A stretch of DNA of 64,000 nucleotides from the NCBI GenBank assembly GCA_954871275.1, contig OX940986.1, positions 24,719,183 through 24,783,182 on the forward strand, given 5' to 3'. Position numbers and translations under genes: made by a program. The stretch comes from Leptopterna dolabrata (lineage: Eukaryota; Arthropoda; Insecta; Hemiptera; Miridae). Within the stretch, counting starts at the first letter, position 1. Each line of letters begins with the position of its first letter. The notes under the pieces were generated by a model. It was given only the letters and a program-made list of their open reading frames with translations, searched no databases and was not told the DNA's origin. This document shows, in pieces, positions 42,801 through 57,800 of the stretch.

Positions 42801-45800
42801 CGGTGTTGGTAAGTGAAGCCTGCTGGGCTGGCTCATGTCCTGCTTTACAATCTTCTGTACATGCACCCTCGCCCTGGTGGCAGTGGAACCAGCCATGTTC
42901 TGAGCCATGCACTGGTACCATCCCGCGTCCTGAGCCTTGGCGGCTAAAATCTCCAAGGTGGAGCCTCCACCTGAAGTCGTGATGGTGATGCCGTTACCGC
43001 TGGTAATTGGCACTCCGTCCTAGTAGAAATTATGGGAAAGAATTAAACTTGTCTTAAATCCAAAAAATTTTTTTTTCTCGATGGTCCTCTCCTCATCATT
43101 TTCATGCATCAGTTTCCAGAAATCCCCCCCAGTACGAGAAGGTATTTGAATTCGTTTAAAACTAAGTTCAGCTGACGTTTTATGGCAACACATCATGTTA
43201 TATAAACAGAATCTTACTTTCTGCCAGGTGATGTTGGGAATTGGAGTGCCAACAGCCCGTGCCGTTAAACTCACTGGTTCTCCTTCTTTGATGCTTGCAG
43301 CGCCAAATCTCTGCACGAATTTTGGCGCTACGACAAGCTCCTTTTCGATCACATTTAGTTTGCACTAAAACCAAAGAAAAAATAATTTATTATATTGCCC
43401 TTACCTAACATACATATCGAATATCCACCTGCCAGAGGAATATGTTCCTAGAATATAGTTTTGTGAAAATTGGCATAGGTGACTTTGCAAAAACTTGGCA
43501 GTATAAATCTTGCATACATGCCACTTGTCCACGGAACTAATTTCATAAGTCTACATTCGTGTTCCAAGTTAACTTCAAACTTCAAAGAACTAGTATCTGA
43601 AATTTCCTATTTTATTTTTAAGCGACCTTCAGTTGTGGCTTTATTATAAAAACTTGCGATTATCCTTGTGAGTCATTAGCTAAAAAAGATAGCTGATCAA
43701 GTGCCAAGTTGGCGGGATATTTCAAACGTTGACCAAACTATTTTTGACTACTTGCCAATTTTTATTTATCCGTCATTTGATGGTTATTGGATTTACAGTA
43801 AATATGTAGGTACCTCTGCGTAAAACTCAAGTACATTTTATGGTTCGCGGAAGTGTGTTCAATAGACCACGTACTTGAATTTCATCGAGATAAGGGTTGT
43901 TTGATGTGAGGTGTACCAGTAAGTATACAATTGAGCTATCACTCCGTAGAAGTTATCGCAATTGGGTCAAGGTCACTCTTTATAAACTTATTCATTATGA
44001 TGCTGAATCAAGTTACCTATCGTGATAGCTCCACACCGACCATAGGTGGTTTACATTGAAAAATCTAGGAATTCAGTAAGATGCAATATTTTAAGTGCCT
44101 ATCCTATTGTTACTATGAGGCTTAGTTATTTGTATTGCCTCCAAATTTGACTAATGTTCAAATCTTTCTGTACGAAGGTCGTATCTTTTTGAGGGGTCAA
44201 TGGCTATAGAAGCCCTTGTCTCGAGTTTTCACTGAGGATTTGACTTTTTTCTCACAGGTCTTATAAATAGAAAAATAATGGAAATTTATTTTATCCACGC
44301 CTAGTTACATCAAGCAAAATATTACCGTAATATTTTTTAATATTATCTATATCGTAGTTACTGAGGATGAGAGTGCCTGCATCCATAGCCATGGATGGGC
44401 CAGGCATTTCAATCACAGAAGAACGACAGAGAAAGAAGAAAAAAAGAGGGAAGAAAAATTGTGAGACACCACTTGGCAACTCTAAACCATAGATCGGACG
44501 TAAATGAATGTTTAAAAAAAAAGATAGTATATCTAGTTAACCGTGTCAATTGAATTATAGAAATACGGTTTAGTAATATTTTTACTGACTTCGAAAGAGG
44601 TTTCTCCAGCTTTGTTCCTTGCGACGCACGTAACAATACCAGAGTCAGCTCTGGAGACGTTAGTTATCATGAGTGCATGATTTCCGCTTTCATTTACGAG
44701 AATCTTGTGCGACGCATCATCCACAACCTGAAAATGATATGACGAGGCTTATTAGCAGATCTAATGTATTTTCATCTACCTGCTCCTATTTCCACGTCAG
44801 TCAATATCGACAACTTGAAATTCGCCCGCCACATTGAAAAACAATTCGATGTTTAACCAAATTTAGAATATGTACCTAAATCCTATTGCTGACCGCAGCC
44901 CAAGTTTAATTTAACTGATTAATCGTTGTTCATAGTCTTCGAAGACTTGTACGTCCACTGAGAAAAGGCTTAAGTTCCGTATTTGTACTTTATCACGATA
45001 AACCACTTGAGATTTGGCGTTGACTGACAGGAGAACCTTTAAGTCACTCACCTGGCGACCATTGATGTACCAAGTGACTTCGGGGTATGGTCGACCAGTA
45101 ACGCGGCAGTCGAACCTCGTCATCTTGCTTTCAGATACGTCGCGATCGCTGCAGGTCCTGGCAAAGTTGGGCGCGATCATCTTTCCTTCGACCGATTCCT
45201 CTCTTTCAATTTGGATCATCTGCCTCGTCTCCCTGTAGAGAAGAGTATCAGAAAATTCAGTGCAAATGAACTTGATAGTTTACAGAATAGGCTTCAGGCA
45301 TGGCTATCATACCTATTATATACTGCGTTATGTCATCAGTTGTTATCTACGGTTAGTTGAGCAAAAAATATTTTTTAGTCCTATTTCAAATAATGTGACT
45401 CATGTGTCAACAATTTCATGGTTCTGGAAGCTCACCTTTCAACCGTTTGTTCGTAAGTAGCTGATGGTTCCACTGCCAGGTAAGCTGAAGTCACCACGCA
45501 TCCTGAAATATGAACGTAGTTTTAGACAGGTTTAAAGATCGGCATGAGCTAGGATTCTGGACTGCTCAAAACTGTATGTTTCTTTTAAACCTACAACAAC
45601 AAACTATGGTCATCAAGGTCGTATGTGCATTATTTGGATGATGAAGTACCTTGTGGGTTTTCAGCCAGCATTGTGTAGTGGCCGCTGTCCTGGCTGTTAA
45701 CTTGGCTGATTCTGAGCTGAGCTTGTTGATTCGCATAGGCAGTCTGGTGCTTCTGAGAGAAAACTAGGCGTTTGCCGTTTTTGAACCAAGTGAGCTGAAA

Positions 45801-48800
45801 GTTATGAAGTAAGTAGGTAACGATTTGATTAAGTAGTACGAGGATATTATAATAGTTTCCAGTTTTTGTTCAACATAAATAAAATATTTATGCTAGTTCC
45901 TGAGTGGAATTATGTTGATTGTTGTAAATGTGTTGTCAGTAACACGAGTGGTGATTGTTGAATGGTGTGTAAATAACATAAACCCTGCACACTTTCAGAG
46001 GTTAAACCTATACCATGAAAATATGCTACCATCGAATGAGTCAATGAATATATAATGATTAAGTTCCTTATCGATTCAAAGCTTGGATGATTTACGGCCA
46101 TCGTACTTGGTCCCATAGGTTCATCAGCTCCTCTATATAATAATGGTGAGCTGAGTAATTTTTACATTAGATGGGGTGCCATTTCTGTGCTAGTCATTGC
46201 GTTATTTTCCTTGCTATCAGATCGCGCCTCCTAGGGAACAATCATGAACAGTCATGAACAAAAATGGTGGTATCTAGCCACTTCTTCACCCAGTCGTCTT
46301 CAATATACTTTTTTGTCACAGGAGCGGTGCAACCAAACTTCCTGTTCAATTTATGGTATCCATTCATTTTGTAAATCGAGCCTCCAGTTAATGTAGCAGC
46401 AATTATTGTTATTGAACTAACACACAAATGATGACCTAACATACTCTTGGCCTTGGGTTGCCGGGCACGGTGGCGGTGAAAACGGCGTCGGCGCCTTCTT
46501 GGAGTTTCGAGTTGCGGGGTTTGGCGGCGACCTGAGGAGGCGCCGGCGGCCCAAGCTGCCGTTCCAACGTCGTGGTGAGACTGACGTCGCTTTCCCCCGC
46601 GGTGCGCCTCGTCAGCGACTCGCGGAACGAGACTTCGCGGAGGAGTCGGTATTCGAATGTATCCACTTTGAAGTCCTGAAATGTGGAGAAGAATATTATG
46701 TTAATATTAGTTAGGTACACAGGGAGCCCTTTATTTTGGTCAATCATATTGTGTCTTGAATGTCATGTAAATGGGGAATTTTCTTCAATTTTTATTTTTC
46801 ATTTTTAGAAAAATATTCAAAACTCTTGGAAAAATGATAGTTTGTAGCCCGTTTTCAAAAATGAGCGATAATTTTTTTAAAATGAGAGTGATTACTAGAA
46901 AAAATTCGACAAGAAATGACGTATGAGGTCTATTGACATCTGATTGGCTGTTAGCCCTAGTAGGCGGAGCGAAAATTCGGAGGCGAAGGTTCTCAATGCT
47001 GCCAACAACCCAGAATTAAAAATGGCCAACGTTCCTGGCAATATTTAAGAACCTTTGCTGTGACTTTTCGTGAACCTCCCCTCGGTTTGATTATGAGTAC
47101 GTTTTTAAAAATTTATTTATAAATTTGCAGTCCTATTCATCCATCCATTGCAGTTCTTTATATCCTTTAGTGATGCTTAGTGCTCTAAGCGGGATTTGAG
47201 TTGAACTACTCGGCAATTTGCCTGATACATCATTTCTAGTGTCGGAAATTCAAATTTCACACTCGGTTTTTGTTCAGACTTTCCGACATAATAAATCAAT
47301 AAGTAGTAATTTCATTTATTGAACAGAATTTGGCTAAAAAATCGGGAATTTCTAACCCACGAAAAATTGCCCATTGCCCTGTGTCTGCCCAACTGAAAGT
47401 AGATTGTATATTATTTATCTGTCTTTCGAACATAACACACGTCTCATACAAATACAATAGTCAAGTAGGTAACGAGCCATTCCAGGCAATTGCTTTGGGT
47501 CCAACTGCCTTGCCAGTGTCAGGGTGGTGAAAGGCTAGCAGTCCAAGAGGTTCAGAGATTGCCCCGATAATTTTGCTCAAGGCCATTGCCATAGTTGGGA
47601 GAACAGTCGCTAGGATTCGAACCGCCGATGTCAGCCGCCATCCCGATTTGGCACCACTTGGCTACCGGCTCTCCGTGATCTCCGTCTGCTGCGGTCCGAG
47701 TATGGCTCAGAAGTGACAAAGAAACGTCACGTTGATAATTATGGTGATGCGCTTTGGCGAATCTCCAATAATATGCCAACATAAAACGTGCTGTCAATTC
47801 TGATTGCAGGTACTGGTAATAGTTTCCCCACTAATAGAGTACTGTACCACAACTAAAACAACTTACCTCTTCATAAGTGGCAAATCCGTTCGCATAATGT
47901 GTCGATTGTTGTGTGCGTTGTTGGATCGTTTGCATTTGTTGCTGCATCTGTTGCGTTTGCTGCTGTTGCATCGTTTGCATATTCTGATGACTCTGTTGCA
48001 TTTGCGTCATTTGTTGTTGTTGAGTTTGTCTAACTTGAGTGTCCCTTCGGAATCCCTGAGGTTGAACTGGCACCGCCACACCTGCAGAAACGGGGGAACA
48101 TTGGTTACTATAAACGGCATAGGTAATAATAACAATTTAATTCGAGATGAAAAGTTCGAATGGGCCATTTCATGTGTAGGAATTTTTGATTTCAGAATTG
48201 GATTTAGCACCCTTGGAAACCCCACACTGCCAATTTTCATATCAAAACTCTGTGTAGCTTGGGCAAAAAACGGGTAGAAAGAAAAGGAAGTGAGGTCATA
48301 AGTGTATAAACGCTGAAGTTCCCCCCAGGCGGACGCGGGGGTGAGGGGACCTAAGACGTCTTTTCCCTTTCTTTCCACTGTTTTATCGCCCACTTTCGAT
48401 CATCGGCTGCCCCTCATATAGCACCTTTTCGGAAAGCACTCGCCGAGATCTTTTACTTAAGAAAATGAAAGAAAACAGGTGAAATTGCCCGTTGCCAATT
48501 TTAATTGCTTCTAGTATGTCTTCTAACTACATCGGAAACGTCTATATAGGTGTACCTAGTTATGTACCGATAGCCTGTGCTTTGATTAGAATGTATTGAA
48601 AACATTAAAAATGAATTGAAACGATATTAAATAAGAAGTGGCATTCATTATACATATGGTTAAGTACCTTCAGGTTGAATGTAAACAGAGCACATAGCTT
48701 CGCCGAGCTGATTCCTGGCTGTGCAAGTGTACTCCCCTTCGTCTCCCGGGCCGATCCTGCTGATCAGCAGAGAAACATTCCCTGTTTGTTCCTCATACCT

Positions 48801-51800
48801 CAGCTGGTGTTTTTGGGAGGCTGAAACATTACCAGAATCGTCACAACGGGAACGAGTCGTACGTAGGCTGATAAAACGTAAGTAGGAGATTGACTATTAC
48901 GTTCACGATAACTAGTAATTCTCTCAACGCAAAAACTCAACACGAGCACAATCAAAGAAGATCAGTGTTGTTGAACTCAGTAAGTTTTGAAACTGGTAAC
49001 AAGTAAAGATCGATGTAAAGATCTCGTATATAATGACTGAAAAAAAAGTCGCAAAATTTGTCCATTGCTCATGTAAATTACCAGAATCCAACCTTAAAAA
49101 GGTATCGTTATTTTTAATACTGATATATTATTATACTGTATTATCAATGAAACATTTATTTGAGATAAAACTAACCCATAAGGGGGGCACCTTTCCTCGT
49201 CCAGGAAATCACTGGTTTGGGGTCACCCGTGACACGGCCTTCAAAGAGAGCATCTCCACCTTGAGCGAACCTTGCGTTGCTGAACACCCTTTCGAATACG
49301 GGTGGTGTTCCGTTGGGGCTGGAAAAAATTAATTATGGATGATCGCATTGTTGAGATGGAAGTATTAAACAACATAACCTTAATTTCGATTGGAAACCTT
49401 TCCCGTTTCTGTCCATATTTTTCAGATTTTAGATTATAAAATCATTTATATACCTGAATATCCAGCGCGATTTTGGGGGAAAAAATCTCAGCTGAACAGG
49501 TGGCGCAGGAGAGATGTAGAGAAGTAGACATACTAAGTGATAAACTAAACATTGTGTGTGTGTGTGTGTGTGTGTGTGTGGGGGGGGGGGGGGTAGTATT
49601 TTTCAATATGAGGGATTGTGGGGTTTTTGCAGAGATTCCACATCAAAAATAAGAAATTGATCTTCTCACGAATCTTATCATAATTCGTAACCGCGTCTTC
49701 ACTGAAGCGCTCATAAAAGCACCCGGGGAGGCTGCTAGTTGAACCTCAGATCCCTCCTTATGTATTTCGAAATTTTGGTCCGTACTTTCATCTGCACACG
49801 CGCGAACGCATTTCCCTTCAAAAACCTGCCCATATTTCCTCGCAGATGGAATATTAAGGGTAGCCAGGAACTGCTAATGTTGGTCTCATGAAACATGCTA
49901 CTAAAATCAGGCATCATAACCTTCGTAATCAATTGATTACATTGGGCTAGCTATTTTTACATTGCAAATGCAGTGGATTCCACTTATTGACAGTAGTGAG
50001 GATTGGGTTAAAAGCTGCAGGCTGCCTGCCAAGGTATTTCAGCCGGAATCACTTATTTATAGGTTCCGAGGGAAACGAGTCTGCCGTCTGATTCTCATTT
50101 TGTGGGTCACCGTTCTCTTAACCTTTCCTACATAACTTGAAGAAATGGTTCTTTTGTGTCAGACATGATGAGTAATAATTATTGGAGCAACAAGCAGAAA
50201 TTTCACACAATTCAGCTTAAGTTTGTAAAATTATACTGTACTAAATTTGAAGTTTTAGACTGCAGCTCTTGAGGCCTCGAGGGAGATTAATTCGCAGTTC
50301 ATAATTTTGTCGAAATTCGATACGAGAATTACCATCTCCTTTACCTACTAACGATCACCATTGGTGGGTCTCTAGTGTTTCAGTTTCTCCTTAAATGGTT
50401 CCAAATCAGTTTAATCAATATCTGATCACTTTCCACTGCGCAAACATGAAATTCCAGTCCTATAACCGAAGCTTTCCAGTTGGTCTTTGATAGCCTAGCG
50501 ATCTTGAAGGCAGTTAATGGTTACCAGGCAGCTTTATGCCATATATCGGCAGATTTTATTTGTTTACAATCAAGAAAAAATTTAGTATTGAATGACCCTT
50601 GAGTGCCCAGCTAAAATAGTTCAATTTCTGGTGCCACTGTCTGTAGTTTTCTATTTAATTTGAGTTATCCTCTCCCTTATCAATTGAATTTTACGTTGCA
50701 TCGTTGCTGTAATTGTGGTGTTATGATGAATAATGATTTTTCCATTCTCGAAGGACGTGAGACAGACGCCTGAGGAGTAAAAAAAAATTATAAAGAAATC
50801 AGCGGGACGGTGATTATTCGGAACTCGATGCGGTATATCTCCTCACGCACGGCGAAGAAAGCGGAACGAAAATGGATCGCAAGTAGCTAAACTGAGCGAC
50901 AGCGAATTTCGAAGGTTATCACCGACCGGCTCATTAGGGAGGAAACAGGCGATGAAAAGCTCTCATAAACACGGGCTACATCAGGTAGGCCATCGGGTAG
51001 GCAATTGTTATAAATAGTGTACGTGGTACATCTTCATCCTCTACCTCCCGTATCTGCCTAACAAAATGATCTGGTGGCTATCTCATAAGGTCTGTTTCAC
51101 AAAATATGGTAGCCGACGCTGTCTAAAACCAATAATAGGTAACGTTCGTTCATTTCACACCCTGTAGACATATTCATAGGAGAGTCGAAAAAATTGATGT
51201 CCTCCAAAATCAAAATTCACACGTCATGGATCAAATTTTGTCCATCTGTCGGACCGAACGCTTTTTGTCCGCAGATGGTCCCATGTGTGTGTTTAAAAAT
51301 CAAAATCTGACGGTCTTTCGTGTTACATGCGCAAACATGAAATTCCCAACAACCCTGTAACTCCAGTTCTATTGTAAAACATTAAATAATAGGTAAACTT
51401 CTAGTTAATAGAGTTGGTACTTACTATCCTTGTACGATCATTCCTTCTTGAACCACCATTCCTTGCACTGCAACAAAAATTATCCCATTAGGCATTAAGT
51501 TAGCAGAAGAAATGAGCTTCATCAATTAATCTTGTTCCGAAGTATTCTCGCATAAAGAGATCTACCGGTCTGTTTCTAAAACATGTTCAGCCTGTTGATC
51601 CGAGCAGTCAAAGTAGTAGGTAACTAGGTACCTAATGATGTTTATCAAAAAACATTATTCCGAAGTTGGTATAATATTATGAAATCAACCTGTGAATCTG
51701 TAGTGATGTATAATGTTCTACGTGATTCTTGATGCTCTGGAATTGCTGACACCATGACGTTCAAATGTTCTCTTTACACTGGTGTTACTGTCATTATTTA

Positions 51801-54800
51801 ACCAGTTCGGTACTAAAGAACTCTAGCTGTATGGACTCCTGTTATATGCAGTTCTATAAATAACTATTGTCGATTCTGCTTATATAATTTCTGGTTGATA
51901 ACAGTCGAAGTCGAATCACTTAAGGTGTTTCCAGGTACTTGGCGACGGCGCATAGTGTGGCCTAGACAGGAAAAAATAAGCTCCGCTCCGATTCTAACAT
52001 GCCTACACCATGTTTCTCAACATGAATTAGCTTAATAAACCCATTAAATTGTCCACAGAAGCACAAACTGATTTCTGTTGAAAAGTTTCCGTCATATGAG
52101 AGCAAATTGAGCTGTCAAACTGATTTACCATATTTTTTTGCGCTTCTTCAAAGTATTCCCAAGCCATTCAAACCCACGTGTTCAAAAAATTCATCAAAAC
52201 CTGAAATTTTGGAAAGTTTTCCCCTGACCGTCGAACGCTCAAAAGAAAATGCCCCCAAGACTCACTGTAAAGCAAACTTTTATGAATGACATGTAAGAAG
52301 TAGGTGCTGGGCTATGAATCCCACAAATGTTCCATGTTAGTTAAGGGTATATATTATCCTACTTTTGTTGTTTGCATTTCCACAACTATAATGTTACTTT
52401 GACAATTGAGTTCCCTTCGAAAGATGAGGGGAAAAAAATCGTCAAAATTTGTATACGCAAAAGAGGTAGGTAAGGTACACAGGAATTGAAGAAGTCCCCC
52501 AAAATTAATCTTTCCATAGCTGAAGAGTTCAAATCGCTCTCATTTGATTTTACTCTTCACAACTTTTCTTGTGGAAAAAACCAGTCATTTGTTACACTGG
52601 AAAAATGTGTGCTAATTTGGTTATATAAGCATTATGGAGGAGTATACACGCGAGTATACATCGTGTAAGCTCAGAAATATCGTGCTACGTGCTAATATCG
52701 TGTTTAGTGTGCAAACTAGAAAAGTGTTAAGGAAGTTTCAGTTTTAACCCTTTCCGACTGAATCTTAGTGTCAGTAGGTCGTAATTCATTTGCAGCGTTT
52801 TCAACGAAGGTCTGGATTTTTTGTAACTTGCAGAATCATTAATTGGATGGCGATTCCTTACGCACAGTCATTCACAGTTCCCGCTCTCCCTTGGGCTCCC
52901 GTTCTATTCCTGTGACCTCCGGATCGTCTTACCACCTCCATTCTCGGAGCCGAACTATCTTTATCAGACAGACCGACTGCGGTCACATCTGCCGTACATC
53001 TGTTGTACTTGATCGTTGTTTCTTTGTGGACGTGCGCCACGGGGAAGGTTTTTTGAAAGGAGGTAGGAGCACCCACTACGGAGCAGTAGGAGCACGTAGA
53101 TGTCGGAAGTGTCGACATCTGAGGCAGTAACACTAGCACAAATCTATAATTTGTGGGATTTGCTACGAGTCACTGACATCTTGCAAGTTGCAGTTTGAAA
53201 ATGTTTCAATCGACCCACTGGAACAGTACTACTAGCAGATTATTTGTCCATTTCTGTTGTAATACGTATTACTGTCCACACATTTTTCAAAACCGCATTA
53301 TGTTTACTCATGATTATTTCGAGATTACAACTCATAGAGACCCTCAACCTCAGCAATATTTGAGTGTTTAGTGCGAGTGACCCTCCGATCTCCAGAACAA
53401 CATTCCTCATGAATCCTTGTGGAAATCTAGGTACAGATTGGTACATATCAGACATTCTGCATTAAATACGTAGATGTTTTTGTGAAAGCTTGGGTAATTC
53501 ACACTAAGTTTTATAAACATGGCATACTCTGTATCATCAACGTTCTAACAATCCCAGTGATACCCAACAAACCTAGTATCATAACAGCAAATATTTGGGT
53601 TGTTATCTATGCCTAAAAAAACCCATGAAGGTTGGCGTTTCGTACTTGATGTATTGCATGTATTCGTACTGTATGTATTGCAATTAATAATTTACGAAGG
53701 AGCAGTTCACGCCATAAGGTTTCAGAAGCTTTTTGACTAGAGACTGGGAAAGGTAGTCAACATTTGACAGGTTATGTGACGAGACTAGACTTCAGTGAAT
53801 TTGTAACTCTGATAAAAAATTATAAATTCACTTTTTTTTTAAATGAAAGTAGAGAGATAATTTTGACACCAACCACACTGTCCTACGATAAGTCTGTTTT
53901 TCTATGATTTTTCAAAAAGTTTCAACCAATTCTGAAGTTATTGCACCTCTCTCGCCTGGGCGGGACCCCCCTGCCCACTGTGACATCAGAATTGATTGAA
54001 ACTTTGAAAAAATCATAGAAAAATAACTGCTTATCGTAGGACAGTGCGATTGATGTCAAGTTCTCAAAATAGAATCTAGTTTTATTGAAAAAATAATATA
54101 AACCGCTTTGTGACCCACACACATACACCACCACTGTTGGAATCTTTGGTGGCCTGCATTTCCCCATATTTACCCAATGAATCCTTTTGCTCACCTTTAT
54201 TCGCTATCACCTTCACACGAAAATACCATTTGTTCGCCCATCAAACATTAACTGAGCTCTGGAGAACTATTTCCATTTATAGTTTCTCCTTAACTCATCG
54301 ACTTCGTAATTCATGTCCGCAGGCTGGAAGGGGTAGACGAGGGTCGAGGAAAGTGTCTGTACGACCTGAAGTAGTTATTCGATGTGGGTCTAGGTCAAAC
54401 AAGAAATCACGTCCTCTTGTGTTTATGACCTATTATATTGTTTTATCACACTAATCCGCTAGCGACCTACATATTCAGCGCGTTTAGCCAATCTCTCGTT
54501 GGTTGTGGAACAGTACCTACTAAAAATGAGAAATCCGTCAGTTTTATGTGTGGTAGTTTATCGTTGTACGTTTCCATGTATATACGTTTTAGCTCACTCA
54601 CTCAATCAAGGCCGTGCCAAGGAAACTTGGAAACTTGAAATTGAATCGACGTTCAACATTTTGCATCGATTTTGGAAGTTTATTCTCTTCCATCCGATTA
54701 TTAGTCTAGAAAAGTTTTAACGTTTTTCATCCCTCAGTTACAACACATATACCCCGTAGACTTTTGGTAGCATATACATGATGATTTTAGTGGAATCTGG

Positions 54801-57800
54801 ACACACTGAAAGTTCGGCCGTGACTGGTACTTGCCCACACTTCGGGAGCAAACAAGCCAGATACAAAAATTTGCTCATTTTAAGTTCAGCAACCGTTGAA
54901 ATTTTGGGAGTGTACTTTTTGGACCGTCAGAAATGGCTGTGTAAGTTTTGGTGCCACGACAGTGGTAATCGTGCTGCTAATATTGTCATGATCAGCTGAT
55001 TTTGAAGCTGATCTGCCGTTTGCTGCTGCTTGTGCTGTGTTTTGGATTTTTTTTTGAGGGGAGGGGGGGTTGCATGTATAACGTGAGATCTACTCGATTT
55101 TGCGACTGGAACAATATATGACTGCAGAAAGAGATACGGATCACGACCTTCATCTGCCCTTATTTAGTTAGCTCGCTTTTATAAAACCTTCCAAGGTGCC
55201 GAACTGCAACGTCCTCGATGCCGGGAATCTCGCTTGCCAGCCTCCTTCATTTAAATAGTCGTCCCTAAATGGTCATCTCACCCTCTCAAGCCGCTGAGTC
55301 ACTTTCTGCGCCGGCGCGCCGCGAAGGCCGATCGCCGGGGAACTTGGTCGTTTTCAGGACCGCCCTCCCCCGCCTCTGTCATCCTGGCCAAACAGGTGGC
55401 AGCGATCACGAATCGACTCCCAAATACGTATTATTCAATACCCTGATACAGTTTTTCTCAAAACCACTATCATAACGTATTGCGCTTCCTCTATGCCTGT
55501 AAAATTAACCCTGATGATTTTGGTGATTTGGGGAGCTTTAAGAAGAAGATCTTGATTAAAATTAAGGAATTTATGGAATAAATTTTTGTAATTATTTTAA
55601 CGTTTTGTTCATTTGAGAGTTTCTCGATAGGTGTTTAATGATATTTAGTTGTTTTTGTTCGTTTTTCTCTGAGATTAGCTCCACCAGCCGCCACAAGTTT
55701 GTAAGAACTTAGTAGGTTGGTGGACAGAAGAAAGATTTCTTGTGAGACTATTGTATATTCTGTGATTTGTTTTTCTTTCTGTCAATAAATTGATATTCTA
55801 TTCTATTCTATTCTATTCACTACCTTCATGCAGTAAAGATGTCTCGCCCAGCTTGATGTTGAATCTAAGACTGCATGCGAAACTCTAAGGGCGGAATTCA
55901 CAGTCCTCAATTACAGCTGAGCGTTTACTTCAGTGAGGGTCTGAGAGTACCTCATACGTTTTTCGTACATATTCATTGACCTGAAGTGAGTGAATGCTTT
56001 AGTAAACGGTTAAACTAGCCTTGATCACTTAATACTTGCCTTAAGTATCTCGGCGAGGTACTCTATACAAATCCGTTGGATAAAATAATATTCAAATTCA
56101 AATTAAATCCGTTAGAACTTTCATATTGAAAACATGGTCCTGCGTGAGAGGAAATTAATTTACTTGCAGTATAGTGTAACAGCAGTGATTACACTGATAT
56201 TTTACCTATGCTTCGAGTCAGTCATGTCATATTGTATTAGGCTCCTTTCGATGCAGTTTATATCCCATGTACCTAGTGAAGGTATGTAGTTTTAGATGAT
56301 GTAATAAATGAACGAAGTTGATTTTTGTCAACCTTCAACAACGGTTGCCAAAGTTGATTACAGTGTTTGTAAACTTCGGTATAACATATCTTAGTATCCC
56401 TAACTCTAGATATAGGGAGTGGTGGGAGTGGTGGTGGGAGTGGTTTGAGTGTTTAAATCATGTCAGACCTTGTAAAGAGAAACGCTGCAAATTATTACAC
56501 AACGGTTTATTATTTATCTGTATAGATGCCTCTTCTGCGTAGATCCCTGCGTGGACCCTCGTCCCCCCCCCCCCCCCTCCACGGAAAAGCCCTAAATCGA
56601 CTACTGGAGCAGGCCCGGGAATTTACAGTTTCACAAAAACGCGCGGGATTCAATAATTCAATCATTAGGAAATTATCTGTTGTTATTCATGAAGGTCAAA
56701 AAAATCCAAAATAGCCATCATTCTTCAAATGAAATAATATCAAAGAACAACCAACTCGATTTCATACAGCCATCCGTGATTAAAATAATCAGGTGTTTCC
56801 TAGCACTGATATCATTCACGATCATGTTGACGAAGCATTTCGGTGCAAACGAACGGCTGGACGTACTCCGGGTGGTCTCAAAAAATTCTTTAGTTCGGGA
56901 TCATTTTAAAAACGTAAAAACCCATACCCATCTATTGAAAGTTTTCGAGCTTCGGCGTTCTGAAAATGTCAACACTTATTTTTCACCCCTTAAAGATGAC
57001 TGGCAGTAATGCCGAGCTTCGCGGACCAACTAGAGCCCGAATGGGACCTACAAACCAAATTTCGATCATTTTGGTTCATGGTAAGTATGGAAAGTGCGAA
57101 GCACGGCATACAGCGCAACGGAAAGACAGAAATGTTTTATTCCATTTTCGGATTTTACGTACCTTGCAACGGAAACCATCAAATTTTGAATGGTGGAAGG
57201 GGGTTAATTATTGAAAATAATAAACAAAAATTGTATGAAGAAGGTTTGAGGAGTAGCATGAAGTGTGGAGAATCACACTCAGGATCAAATTAGCAATCTG
57301 TATTTTTCCTCCACGTCTTAACCTCCTAAACTTCCGGAGTGCCAAGGGTGCGAGAACTCGGTTTGTGGAAGAAAACATCCTGCCCATCAACTGCCACCGA
57401 TTGTGAGCACACGGCCGAATCAAACATGAGAATGCGTCGGTCGCTTATCGCAGCAATACATCTCACCTTATACGTTCAGTTTCCAAATGCCGCTTTGTTT
57501 TAATTGTTATTCTGTAATCACGCACCTGTAATCATCTGGGGTCTTGAATTGGAAAGAACCGAAGGAAAAGTGTTAAAAATGCATAACGAAGAACGGACCG
57601 CCGAACACCCAACACCGAAAGTGACTTTTCGGCAGTAGTTAAGGCATCTTTCAATCCTTATCGGACTAGTCTTCATTTTCACAACGAAGATTGCATAATC
57701 TAAACTGTGTGGACTGATGTTCAGATGGGTTGGGATTTTATTTTAGTAAGTATACTGAAATTCTGAAGTTGGGTTCTCAGCAACAGTAGATTGTCATGAC

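Noticed and set aside
47598..47674. Functional tRNA gene
   Set aside because: The B box is perfect, but the T stem and the acceptor stem cannot form together; a SINE head is more likely.
47552..47797. 81-codon minus-strand frame
   Set aside because: It runs through the SINE-like sequence and has no coding signature.
52843..53139. Overlapping open frames of about 94 codons on both strands
   Set aside because: Overlap on both strands in a locally GC-richer stretch indicates chance absence of stops.
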